From the NCBI GenBank assembly GCA_027490095.1, contig JAIXYT010000025.1, positions 1-64,000 on the forward strand: DNA of 64,000 nt. Direction: 5' to 3'. The DNA comes from Sphingomonadales bacterium. Its GTDB lineage: Bacteria; Pseudomonadota; Alphaproteobacteria; Sphingomonadales; Sphingomonadaceae. Positions 46,850 through 54,839 of the stretch are shown piece by piece (positions within the stretch are counted from its first letter, which is position 1; every line of letters starts with the position of its first letter). The notes below the pieces were generated by a model. The model was not told where the DNA came from and searched no databases. It worked only from the letters and a program-made list of their open reading frames with translations. Both the position numbers and the translations under genes were made by a program.

Positions 46850-47283
46850 CGGGCGACGGCCGGGTTGCCACGCCCGCGCAGCACGGTCCGGCGCGCGAGC
46901 GCAGGCCCGCCCGGCTGCAGGCTGACCATGATGTCCACCTGCACCAGGTCCGGCAGGGCGATGGCGTCGGGCGCGGGCCCGGGGGTGATGCTGTAGTGCC
47001 ACTGGCGCCCGGCGTTGCTGCTGATGCCGTCCGTCGCGCCGGTCGGGGCCGCGGGGGCCGCCAGCACCTCGACAGCCAGATTGTCGGCCTCCAGCCGCGC
47101 GGCGGCAGCCGTCGCGAGGTTGGCGGCGCCCGCGAGCTGGAAGGTCTGGAAGCGCGCAAGCGTCAGCCCGACAAGGCTGAGCAGCATCATCGCCACGAGC
47201 ATCTCGACCAGGGTAAACCCGGCCTCCGCCCCGCGAGCGCCCGCGCGGCGCGGCCTATTGCCGGTCGGAGCGCAGGTCCGCAT
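46846..47283 (-). CDS. gspI: Type II secretion minor pseudopilin GspI
   Basis: A prepilin of about 145 aa with the signal EAGFTLVEMLVAMMLLSLVGLTLARFQTFQL (cleavage after Gly, Glu+5). The short globular domain ends VSLQPGGPALARRTVLRGRG. ATG 47283 lies 29 bases inside gspG and gives a normal leader length; the ORF-track extension further into gspG is rejected. It follows gspG directly, with no room for gspH. Confidence 0.87.
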   Translation of the reverse strand: MRTCAPTGNRPRRAGARGAEAGFTLVEMLVAMMLLSLVGLTLARFQTFQLAGAANLATAAAARLEADNLAVEVLAAPAAPTGATDGISSNAGRQWHYSITPGPAPDAIALPDLVQVDIMVSLQPGGPALARRTVLRGRGNPAVAR

Positions 47284-47707
47284 TCTCGCCCTCTCCGCCT
47301 TCGGCACCGTCGGCGCCCAGCGAGAAGACCACGAAGGGCTGGTTGTTCGCCCCCGGCACGGCATAGCCATAGGGCTTCCCCCACGGATCGTTCGGGAGAC
47401 TCTTGAGCTTGGCACCGGTTGCGGTCGGCGCCGTCAGCACGGCAAGGCCTTCCTCGGCGGTCGGGTAACGGCCGGTGTCGATGCGCCAGAACTCCAGCCC
47501 CTGTTCGATGAGGGCGATGTCGGCCTCGGCCTTCTGCACCTGGGCGCGGCCCTGCATCGGCAGCACGTTGATCACGACGACGGTGGTGAGAAGCCCGATG
47601 ATGGCAAGCACCACCAGCAGCTCGACGAGGGTGAAGCCGGCTTCGGGCCCACGGCGCGCCGGCGGCATGGCATGCGAGACATGGAGGTAGGGGAAGGCGA
47701 GGGCCAT
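47255..47707 (-). CDS. gspG: Type II secretion major pseudopilin GspG
   Basis: The 150-aa main subunit of the pseudopilus. The signal EAGFTLVELLVVLAIIGLLTTVVVINVLP is canonical, followed by the GspG-specific QVQKAEADIALIEQGLEFWRIDTGRYPTAEEGLAVL, PNDPWGKPYGY and a calcium-binding-type C-terminal loop (FSLGADGAEGGEGENADL). The ATG begins directly after the gspF stop; an internal ATG at codon 14 would give a shorter leader. Confidence 0.95.
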   Translation of the reverse strand: MALAFPYLHVSHAMPPARRGPEAGFTLVELLVVLAIIGLLTTVVVINVLPMQGRAQVQKAEADIALIEQGLEFWRIDTGRYPTAEEGLAVLTAPTATGAKLKSLPNDPWGKPYGYAVPGANNQPFVVFSLGADGAEGGEGENADLRSDRQ

Positions 47708-48847
47708 TCAGCGGGCTCCGAGGGACTGACCAGCAAGGGTGTTGAGTTCGAGGATCGGCAGAAGCACGGCGAGGATGATCACGCCGACCATGCCGCCCAT
47801 TATCACGATGATCGCGGGCTCTGCCAGCGCGAGAACGGTCCGGCTTCGATCCGACAGCTGGCGGTCGAGGCTGGTGGCTGCGCTTTCGAGGAGCGGCGCG
47901 AGCCTGCCCGAGCTCTCGCCCGACTGCACCAGGCTGACGAGAAGTCCCGGCGGGTTCGGCAGCAGCGGCAGCGCCGCCGACAGCGACGAGCCCGCGCGCA
48001 CCTGGGCTGCGATCTTCTGGCTGGCGTGGCGCCAGGCCCGGTTGCCGAGCGTGGGCGCGGTGATCGACAGCGCCTCGGCGAGCGGCAGGCCGGCCGAGAG
48101 CATGGTGGCGAGGAGGCGGGACCAGCGCACGCCTTCCAGCGCCGACAGCCAGCCGCCCACCCCGGGCAGCGAAAGCAGCCAGGTGTCGAGCCGGGTTCGG
48201 TTGTCACCCCGGCGCTGCCACGCCCAGAGGCCGATTCCGGCGAGCAGCGGCAGGGCCAGGAACAGTGGCCAGAGCTTCTGCACCGCGTTCGACAGCCCGA
48301 GGATCACGCGGGTGAGCAGCGGCAGCGGCTGGCCCGAGCCCGTCAGCTGCTCGGCGATCGCGGGCACCACGAACAGCAGCATGGCGATGATCACACCCAG
48401 CGCCACCAGCATGAGGAGTGCCGGATAGGCCAGCGACGAGATGAGCCGGGCCCGCAGGGCCACCTGCGCTTCCAGCGTGTCGGCAAGGCGGGTGAGCAGC
48501 AGCGGCAGGCGGCCGGAGGCTTCGCCCGCCGCGATGGTCGCCTTCACCTCGGGCGGAAAGGCCGAGATGGGGAGCGCGGCCGCAAGCGGGCTTCCGCCCT
48601 GCAGGGCGCGGTTCGTTCGCTGCAGAACGGCCTTCTCGGCCTCGCTCGCCGGCTGGCGGGCGAGCGTCGCGACCGCATCCGAAATGGGCATCACGGCAGC
48701 GAGCGTCGCCATCTGGCGGATGAGTGTGGCCCGCGCCTGCGGCTTCAGGCGCGGGGCGGCGGGGTCGGTGGAACCGGCCCCCAGCCGGATCGGGCGCTTC
48801 CAGAAGGGGAGTTCGGCGCCGGGGACTGGCGGCCGCTGGGCGTTCAT
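47708..48847 (-). CDS. gspF: Type II secretion inner-membrane platform protein GspF
   Basis: A 379-aa polytopic protein that couples the GspE ATPase to pseudopilus assembly. Two homologous cytoplasmic repeats are visible (LIRQMATLAAVMPISDAVATLA and RLLATMLSAGLPLAEALSITA), each followed by hydrophobic segments (LISSLAYPALLMLVALGVIIAMLLFVVP and PAIIVIMGGMVGVIILAVLLPI). The EASGRLP and ESSGRLA turns are the GspF signature. The 4-bp overlap with gspE at 48844-48847 sets the start. Confidence 0.95.
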   Translation of the reverse strand: MNAQRPPVPGAELPFWKRPIRLGAGSTDPAAPRLKPQARATLIRQMATLAAVMPISDAVATLARQPASEAEKAVLQRTNRALQGGSPLAAALPISAFPPEVKATIAAGEASGRLPLLLTRLADTLEAQVALRARLISSLAYPALLMLVALGVIIAMLLFVVPAIAEQLTGSGQPLPLLTRVILGLSNAVQKLWPLFLALPLLAGIGLWAWQRRGDNRTRLDTWLLSLPGVGGWLSALEGVRWSRLLATMLSAGLPLAEALSITAPTLGNRAWRHASQKIAAQVRAGSSLSAALPLLPNPPGLLVSLVQSGESSGRLAPLLESAATSLDRQLSDRSRTVLALAEPAIIVIMGGMVGVIILAVLLPILELNTLAGQSLGAR

Positions 48848-50397
48848 GTCGTGCCGCCCGTCCCGGGCACCGGCGCGACGGCCGTCGGGTCCACGCCCGC
48901 CGGGATGCCGGCATGGGCGAGATCGCGCACCGGTTCGCCCTGGAACAGCGGAAGCACCTCGGTCGGCGTGGTGCGCTTGGCGCGCACGGCCTCCCGCGCG
49001 CTCTCCTTCAGCGATCGGTGCAGGCCGGCGGCCTCAAGCCGGCCTTCGCCGGCGCCTTCGTTGATGAGCGCGCGGACCGGGCCGTCGGTGGTGATCAGCT
49101 CGAACAGGCCGCGCCGGCGGGCATAGCCCGTGTGGCGACAGCTGGGGCAGCCATTGGCCTTGGCAACCGGCATCCCCGGCGTCAGCCCGATGCGCTGGGC
49201 CAGCGGGGCGGCCAGCGGCTCCTCGGTGACGCACACCGGGCAGACCTGGCGGGCAAGCCGCTGGGCGACCACGGCCCGCAGCGTCGCTGCGATCAGGAAG
49301 GTTTCCACGCCGAAGTCGCGGAGGCGGGTGATTGCGCCGGCCGCCGAATTGGCGTGCACGGTGGAGAGCACGAGGTGGCCCGTCAGCGCGGCCTGCACTG
49401 CGATCTCGGCGGTCTCCCGGTCGCGGATTTCGCCGACCATCACGACGTCGGGGTCCTGCCGCAGGATCGCCCGCAGCCCCTGCGCGAAGGTGAGGCCGAC
49501 GCGGGTGTCCACCTGGGTCTGGCCGACGCCCGGGACGGCATATTCCACCGGGTCCTCGACCGTCAGGATGTTGCGCTTGCCGTCGTTCAGCTGCTTCAGC
49601 GCAGCGTAGAGCGTGGTCGTCTTCCCCGCGCCCGTGGGGCCGGTCACCAGCACGATGCCGTTGGGGGCGCCAAGCGCTTCGGTCAGCGCGCCGAGCGTTG
49701 CGGGATCGAGGCCGAGGTCCTTCAGTTCCAGCCCCACGCTCGACTGGTCGAGGATCCGCATCACCACCCGCTCGCCGCCGCGGGCCGGCAGCGTGGACAC
49801 CCGCACGTCGAGCGCGCGCGTGCCCAGCGTCAGGGAGATCCGGCCGTCCTGCGGCAGGCGCTTTTCCGCAATGTCGAGGCGTGCCATCACCTTCACGCGG
49901 CTCACCAGCATCGGTGCGATCTGGGCCGGCAGGCGCAGCACCTCCTCCATCACCCCGTCGCGGCGGAAGCGCACCGACATCCCCGTCTCGTTCGCGCCGT
50001 CGCCGGCCTGGGGTTCGAGGTGGATGTCGGATGCGCCCTGCTGCACGGCCTGGGCGACGATGGCGTTGATCAGCCGGATCACCGGGGCTGCGTCGTCGTT
50101 GTCGAGAAGGTCCGCCGTGTCGCGCGCCAGCGTCGCGAGGTTGGAGGCCGCGGCCGCATCGGCGGCAGCCGACAGCCCGTCGGTCGCATAGGTTTCCGAA
50201 AGCAGCCGGTCGAACGCCTCGTCCGACAGGGAGTCGACCTGGATGGCCCGGCCGGCAACCCGGCGGGCCTCCAGGATGGCAGCGCCCTTGGCGCCGCGGC
50301 GCACGGCAAGCCTGTCGGATGCGGGCACCAGCAGCACCCCGTTCGCCCGCGCGAAGCTGTAGGGGATGGGCGGCGAGGCTGTCGGCTCCCGGCTCAT
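48844..50397 (-). CDS. gspE: Type II secretion ATPase GspE
   Basis: A 517-aa hexameric traffic ATPase. Walker A is VTGPTGAGKTTTLYAAL, the Asp box ILTVEDPVEY, Walker B LRQDPDVVMVGEIRDRETA and the His box LVLSTVHAN. A zinc-binding CxxC pair (CPVCVTEE and GCPSCRHTG) near the C-terminus is typical of GspE. The N-terminal N1E domain is short. ATG 50397, 4 bases after the gspD stop, replaces the long ORF-track start. Confidence 0.96.
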   Translation of the reverse strand: MSREPTASPPIPYSFARANGVLLVPASDRLAVRRGAKGAAILEARRVAGRAIQVDSLSDEAFDRLLSETYATDGLSAAADAAAASNLATLARDTADLLDNDDAAPVIRLINAIVAQAVQQGASDIHLEPQAGDGANETGMSVRFRRDGVMEEVLRLPAQIAPMLVSRVKVMARLDIAEKRLPQDGRISLTLGTRALDVRVSTLPARGGERVVMRILDQSSVGLELKDLGLDPATLGALTEALGAPNGIVLVTGPTGAGKTTTLYAALKQLNDGKRNILTVEDPVEYAVPGVGQTQVDTRVGLTFAQGLRAILRQDPDVVMVGEIRDRETAEIAVQAALTGHLVLSTVHANSAAGAITRLRDFGVETFLIAATLRAVVAQRLARQVCPVCVTEEPLAAPLAQRIGLTPGMPVAKANGCPSCRHTGYARRRGLFELITTDGPVRALINEGAGEGRLEAAGLHRSLKESAREAVRAKRTTPTEVLPLFQGEPVRDLAHAGIPAGVDPTAVAPVPGTGGTT

Positions 50398-50401
50398 GCC
50401 A

Positions 50402-52483
50402 TCACCGGGGTGGCATCGCCGGGGCGGGCTGCGCCGGCACCGCGGCCGCCGGCGCGGGGGCCGGGAAGGGCTCCGGTTTGTAGGGCGGCGCCGTGCGCAG
50501 ATAGTCGTAGGCAAGCGAATCGAGCCGCGAATAGCCGTCGCGCGCTTCCTGGGCTTCGCGGATCCCGTCCCAGCGGTTGGCGGTCACGGCGTCGGCCTCG
50601 GACTGGGTCCGCACGACGGTGGGGCGGATGAAGATCATCAGGTTGGTCTTCACCCTTGAGCGGGACTTCGACCGGAAGAAGACGCCGAGGCCCGGGATGT
50701 CGCCGAGGATCGGGATCTTCTCCAGGCTGCGGCGCTCGTTGTCATCGAGCAGGCCGCCGAGCGCGAGGATCTGGCCGTCGCCCACCGTGACCGCGGTTTC
50801 CAGTTCGCGCTTGTTCAGGATGAAGTCGCGGTCGGCAACCGTCGCCGCGATCGAGGAAACGACCTGGTTGATCGTCAGCGTGATGGTGCCGCCCGCATTG
50901 ATCTGCGGCTTCACCGCCAGCTGGATGCCGACATCCTGACGCTGAACGGTGCGGAAGCTGTTGTCGAGATTCTGGCCCAGCGCCTCGCCGGTGGTGACGG
51001 GGATTTCCTGGCCGACGAGAATTCGCGCCGGCTGGTTGTCGAGCGTCATGATCGAGGGCGTCGAGAGGATGTTCGAATCGACGTCGCTCTTCACCGCATT
51101 GATCACGAAGCCGAAGATGGTGCTGCCGCCGAGGCTCGCAATGCCCGAGGTAAGGCCCGTCGTGCCGAGCAGGCTCTGGACTGCCGCCTCCCGGAAGCCG
51201 TCGGCCACGTCGCCGGTGATCGCGCCTTTTTCGGCCGCAACCGCGCCTGCGACCGCGAGCAGGTTGGGCGACGCGTTGGAGAAGTTGGACGAGACCAGCG
51301 GCACCGTTCCATCGCGCCCGGCCAGCAGGAACTGGACCCCGAGCTTCTTCGCCGCCGTGTCGGAGATCTCGACGATGATGGCCTCCACCTGCACCTGGGC
51401 GCGGCGGGTGTCGAGCTGGCGGATCACTTCGCCCAGCTCGCGCTGGATTTCGGGCGGGGCTGCGATGATGAGCGCGTTGGCGCCTTCGTAGCGGGCGATG
51501 ATCGCGCGGCGGCGGCTGTTGCCGGCGGCGACCCCCACATTCGCCGGCGTGGCCGCCGGTTGCGGCACAGGCTGCTGCTGTTGCTGCGGATTCCGGTTGC
51601 CGAAGGGGGTGCCGGCAAGGCCCGTGATCCCGCCCCCCGTCTGCACCGGGGTCGGGGTCTGCCCCATCAGCTGCTGCAGCACCGGCATCACGGCCGCCGC
51701 ATCGGCATGCTGCAGGAAGATCACCCGCGATTCCGAGCCCCCGGCCGCCTTCTGGTCGAGGTCGCGCGCGATCCCGGCGATGCGCTTCACCTGGTTGGCT
51801 TCGCCCCGGATCGCGATCGCGTTGGAAGCATCGATCGGCACCACCGACACCGCGCTCGCGGCATTGGCCTCGCCGCCCGGCTGCTGGACGAGACGCTGGA
51901 GCGACTGGGCAAGGTCGCGCGCGCCGGCGTTGCGAAGCTGCACGACCTGCGTTGTCGAGCGGTCCCGGTCGATGTCGCGCAGCACCTGGCGCGCGCGGCC
52001 GATGTTGTCGGCGAAATCCGCGATGATCACCGCATTGCCGGCCCGATTGGCCGACGCCGTGCCGTTGCGGCTGAGGATCGGGCGAAGCGAGTCGACCGCG
52101 GCCTGTGCATCGATGTTGGTGAGCGGGATGACGGCGGTGGAATAGCGCGCACCACCTGCCCCGGCGCCCGCCTCTGCGGGCTGGACCCGGTACTGCCCGG
52201 TGCCCGAGGGCACGGCGACATAGCCGTTTGCCCTGAGCGTCGCGAGGAACAGTTCGAAATACTGGGTCCGGCCCAGCGGCTTTTCCGACACGACCGACAC
52301 CTTGCCCTGGACGCGGGGGTCGATCACGAAGGTTGCCCCTGTCACGCGCGCGACATCGTCGATGAACGCGCGGATGTCGGCATCCCTGAGGTTGACGGTC
52401 GTCTGCGCCAGTGCAGGCATCGACACGGATGCCAGCAGCAGGCCGGCAGCAATCAGGCCGGAACGGATCGACGCGCGGATCAT
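50402..52483 (-). CDS. gspD: Type II secretion outer-membrane secretin GspD
   Basis: A 693-aa secretin forming the outer-membrane channel. Signal peptide ~1-26 (MPALAQ), then an N0 domain (TVNLRDADIRAFIDDVARVTGATFVIDPRVQGKV) and N1-N3 repeats. N3 contains a Gln/Pro-rich loop (RNPQQQQQPVPQPAATP). The beta-barrel secretin domain follows (LSTPSIMTLDNQPARILVGQEIPV and VPILGDIPGLGVFFRS-like IPILGDIPGLGVFFRSKS). A Pro/Ala-rich tail may replace the pilotin-binding S domain. Its start overlaps the gspC stop by four bases. Confidence 0.96.
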   Translation of the reverse strand: MIRASIRSGLIAAGLLLASVSMPALAQTTVNLRDADIRAFIDDVARVTGATFVIDPRVQGKVSVVSEKPLGRTQYFELFLATLRANGYVAVPSGTGQYRVQPAEAGAGAGGARYSTAVIPLTNIDAQAAVDSLRPILSRNGTASANRAGNAVIIADFADNIGRARQVLRDIDRDRSTTQVVQLRNAGARDLAQSLQRLVQQPGGEANAASAVSVVPIDASNAIAIRGEANQVKRIAGIARDLDQKAAGGSESRVIFLQHADAAAVMPVLQQLMGQTPTPVQTGGGITGLAGTPFGNRNPQQQQQPVPQPAATPANVGVAAGNSRRRAIIARYEGANALIIAAPPEIQRELGEVIRQLDTRRAQVQVEAIIVEISDTAAKKLGVQFLLAGRDGTVPLVSSNFSNASPNLLAVAGAVAAEKGAITGDVADGFREAAVQSLLGTTGLTSGIASLGGSTIFGFVINAVKSDVDSNILSTPSIMTLDNQPARILVGQEIPVTTGEALGQNLDNSFRTVQRQDVGIQLAVKPQINAGGTITLTINQVVSSIAATVADRDFILNKRELETAVTVGDGQILALGGLLDDNERRSLEKIPILGDIPGLGVFFRSKSRSRVKTNLMIFIRPTVVRTQSEADAVTANRWDGIREAQEARDGYSRLDSLAYDYLRTAPPYKPEPFPAPAPAAAVPAQPAPAMPPR

Positions 52484-53109
52484 TGCCCGCCCCCGTCGTC
52501 CGGGCCGCGCTGCGCGCCCTGGGCGGGGGGTGAAGCCGGCATGTCCAGCCCGGATGGCGGGGCCGGGTCCGCCTCCGGATCGGCTGGTGCGCCCGCCTGG
52601 CCTCCGGATGCGCCGCCGATCGGCGGCGGGGGTGCCGACGGTGCGCCGCCCGATGCGCCCGGATCGAACCGCTGCACGGTCTCGGAACCGCCGGTGTCCA
52701 GCCAGAGCGCTTCGCGCGTGCCGCCGCGATCGAGCACCACATGGTCGGCGGCGATGGCCGCCAGCGTCACGCCGTCGGCCAGCGTGTCGCCCACGGCGAA
52801 CACCTGCTGCTGGCCGTCGCCCGTTGCAATGATCGCGCTGCCGCGGCCGGTTGCCGAATCGGCCCTGACGCCATGCAGGCTGAACGGCAATGCCGTGACG
52901 GGAAGGCCGTCGCCCGTGCCGGGGGATGTGGGAAAGAAGGGGTCGACGCGCGAAAGCAGGGCGCGGTCGGCAAGCGCCGGCGGGGCGAAGGCCGGGGCAG
53001 CCGGAAGCGGGGCGAGCGCGATGGTCACGGCACGCCAGGCCAGCAGGGCGGCTGCCAGAAGCAGCGCCGCCAGAAGAAGATGTCCCGGGTGGAACCGTGT
53101 TGCCGTCAC
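52480..53109 (-). CDS. gspC: Type II secretion protein GspC
   Basis: A 209-aa bitopic inner-membrane protein that links the platform to the secretin. The N-terminal helix is HLLLAALLLAAALLAWRAVTIAL, and a homology-region domain covers about residues 60-150 (LPFSLHGVRADSATGRGSAIIATGDGQQQVFAVGDTL). The tail is long and rich in Pro, Gly and Ala, with no clear PDZ domain. The GTG start at 53109 is supported by the GTGA overlap with an upstream 17-codon ORF; the long ORF-track extension is rejected. Confidence 0.88.
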   Translation of the reverse strand: MTATRFHPGHLLLAALLLAAALLAWRAVTIALAPLPAAPAFAPPALADRALLSRVDPFFPTSPGTGDGLPVTALPFSLHGVRADSATGRGSAIIATGDGQQQVFAVGDTLADGVTLAAIAADHVVLDRGGTREALWLDTGGSETVQRFDPGASGGAPSAPPPPIGGASGGQAGAPADPEADPAPPSGLDMPASPPAQGAQRGPDDGGGQ

Positions 53110-53159
53110 GACGAAGTCGGGCCCTCGAAAATGTGCGAGCCGGCGATGGAGAAGGTCAT
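53106..53159 (-). CDS. Possible 17-codon leader ORF coupled to gspC
   Basis: An ATG-initiated ORF, MTFSIAGSHIFEGPTSS, ends in a TGA that overlaps the gspC GTG as GTGA. Every other junction in the gsp operon is an overlap or within 4 bases, so a coupled leader peptide is plausible. Its own Shine-Dalgarno (AGG) is weak and the peptide has no known match, so it may be chance. Confidence 0.3.
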   Translation of the reverse strand: MTFSIAGSHIFEGPTSS

Positions 53160-53269
53160 GACGGTGCCTGTCGGTTCGCGGCTGGGTTGGGATGATGCCC
53201 CGCTGCACAGGGGTCCTCGAACCGTTGGCGTAGGGATGATTCCGATTCGCTTCAAGGCTTTGTCCCTCC

Positions 53270-54007
53270 TCAACCGGCAGCCGACGCCTGCCCTGCAAGC
53301 CACAGCGGAAAGGCCGCGAGTGCAAGGCAGGCACCGAAGGGCACGGGGTCGGCAGCGCCGAGGCCGGTGCGACGGGCGCGCACGGCAGCGTAGGCGAGGC
53401 CGGCCAGCGCCGACAGCAGCAGTAACGGTGCCAGCATAGCAACGCTTAACCAAGATCCGATCGCCGCCATCAACTTGGCATCGCCAAGCCCCAGCCCGTC
53501 GCGGCCGCGCAAGGCGCGATAGAGCAGGGCGATTGCCAGGAACCCCCCGCCGCCCACGGCCGCGCCCAGCAGGCGGTCGGCCGGGCCGCCGGCGCCGAAC
53601 AGCAGCCCCAATCCCAGAAGCGGAAGGGTCAGGCGGTCGGGCAGCCACAGGTGGCCGAGATCGAGGGCCATCAGGGCCAGCAGGATCCAGCCGAACAGCG
53701 CCCCCGCCAGGCCGGTCGGCCCGGGTTGCACGAGGAAGGCAAGCACGCCGACGGCGGCGGCTGCCCCTTCCAGCGCAGGATGCAGGGCGGGAATCGGCGC
53801 CCCGCAGTGCCGACAACGGCCGCGGAATGCCGCCCAGGACAACAGGGGGACAAGGTCGCGCGCCTCCAGCTGGACTCCGCAGCCGTCGCACCGTGACCGC
53901 CCGGACAGCGGCCGGCCCTCCGGCCAGCGCAGCACAAGGGTCGCGAGGAACGACCCGGCCACAAGGCCGAGGAAGCCCCCGAGAATCGGCCAGACCCAGA
54001 CGTCCAT
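53270..54007 (-). CDS. gspO: Prepilin peptidase / N-methyltransferase (GspO)
   Basis: A 245-aa A24-family aspartyl protease that cleaves and methylates the pseudopilins at the Gly-Phe site. It has an N-terminal helix (LGGFLGLVAGSFLATLVLRWPEG), the zinc motif CDGCGVQLEARDLVPLLSW with CRHC, the first catalytic Asp region ALMALDLGHLWLPD, and the GxGD motif GLGLGDAKLMAAIG. It lies 160 bases upstream of gspC on the same strand, so it can serve the operon; that gap may hold a separate gspC promoter. It is divergent from the peroxidase/P450 cassette. Confidence 0.94.
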   Translation of the reverse strand: MDVWVWPILGGFLGLVAGSFLATLVLRWPEGRPLSGRSRCDGCGVQLEARDLVPLLSWAAFRGRCRHCGAPIPALHPALEGAAAAVGVLAFLVQPGPTGLAGALFGWILLALMALDLGHLWLPDRLTLPLLGLGLLFGAGGPADRLLGAAVGGGGFLAIALLYRALRGRDGLGLGDAKLMAAIGSWLSVAMLAPLLLLSALAGLAYAAVRARRTGLGAADPVPFGACLALAAFPLWLAGQASAAG

Positions 54008-54078
54008 CCGGCTAGGCGTCGGACAGGCACGGCCACAAGTAAACCCCGGGACCCCACCGCGGCGCTTGCCAGTGCGTT

Positions 54079-54095
54079 AATATCTGTCAATATCT
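54079..54095 (+). promoter_or_regulatory. Direct repeats upstream of the peroxidase/P450 cassette
   Basis: AATATCT-gtc-AATATCT, two heptamers with a 10-bp period, lie 40-56 bases before the first ATG in the 127-base gap between divergent operons. The AT-rich tract stands out against the GC-rich background. Repeats in helical phase suggest an activator or response-regulator site; TTGCCA (54066-54071) is a possible -35. No regulator gene is adjacent. Confidence 0.35.
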
Positions 54096-54134
54096 TAAGG
54101 GGGTCAGGCCTGTAAGCGCAGGTGGGGGAATCCA

Positions 54135-54839
54135 ATGTCGAACGTCGCCGGCAAGGCCTATGCGATGAACGTGCTGACGCCGATCAGGCCCGGATCGCGG
54201 GCTGGCCGATTCGGCATCGACCGCACCTGGACCAACCATTTCCTCTTCCACGCGGCCCGGGCGCTGCCCGACCGGCTGATGGGGCTTCTGGGCCTGTCGA
54301 TCATCCATTTCGCGCGCTGGATCGTCATCCGCCGCGACCAGTGGCCCGATCTCGGCCAGCCGCCCGAGCAGCTCATCAACGACTATGTGCTGTTCTGCTC
54401 CAACTTCAACGGCACCTGGGACCAGTATATCGACGCCTTCGCCGACGGCCTTCCCAGCGGGCTCGACCTGTTCTGGTATTCGGCCACCAAATATCCCAAG
54501 TCGATCCCGATCGGCCCGTTCAAGGCCTATATCCGGGCCAACCAGGTCGACACCGACCATTATTACAACGCCACGCCCGGCGCCGCGCAGCGCGACGTCA
54601 AGGCGGCGCTGCGGGTGAGGCGGGCGGTGCTGCGGCTGCAGGAGGCGCACAAGGCCGGCCCGGACGCCTTCGGCAAGGCCTGGGTGACCGAGCTCCGCAC
54701 CATCCAGAACGACCTCGGCTCGCCGGGTTTCGCGCCGGTCGCCTCCAACGACACGGCGCGCGCCGATCTCAACCGCCAGCCGCTGGTGCGGGCGCGCTGG
54801 GGCGCAGCGCAGCAAGGGGCATCGGGGGGCTCGCGCTGA
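54135..54839 (+). CDS. Unknown protein, first gene of the DyP/P450 cassette
   Basis: A soluble 234-aa protein, not assigned to a named family. Blocks such as IIHFARWIVI, YVLFCSNFNGTWDQYIDAFADGLP, GLDLFWYSATKYP, PFKAYIRANQVDTDHYYNATPG and VKAALRVRRAVLRLQ suggest an alpha+beta ferredoxin-like (dimeric barrel) fold. I associate this type of sequence with proteins encoded beside DyP peroxidases; that is recall, not search. No heme-ligand motif like that of the DyP two genes on is seen. GGGGGA lies upstream of the ATG. The stop overlaps the next start by one base (TGATG). Confidence 0.7.
   Translation: MSNVAGKAYAMNVLTPIRPGSRAGRFGIDRTWTNHFLFHAARALPDRLMGLLGLSIIHFARWIVIRRDQWPDLGQPPEQLINDYVLFCSNFNGTWDQYIDAFADGLPSGLDLFWYSATKYPKSIPIGPFKAYIRANQVDTDHYYNATPGAAQRDVKAALRVRRAVLRLQEAHKAGPDAFGKAWVTELRTIQNDLGSPGFAPVASNDTARADLNRQPLVRARWGAAQQGASGGSR

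Noticed and set aside
47187-47384. A small ORF as candidate gspH between gspG and gspI
   Set aside because: It has no prepilin signal and overlaps both genes in a third frame; it is a shadow.
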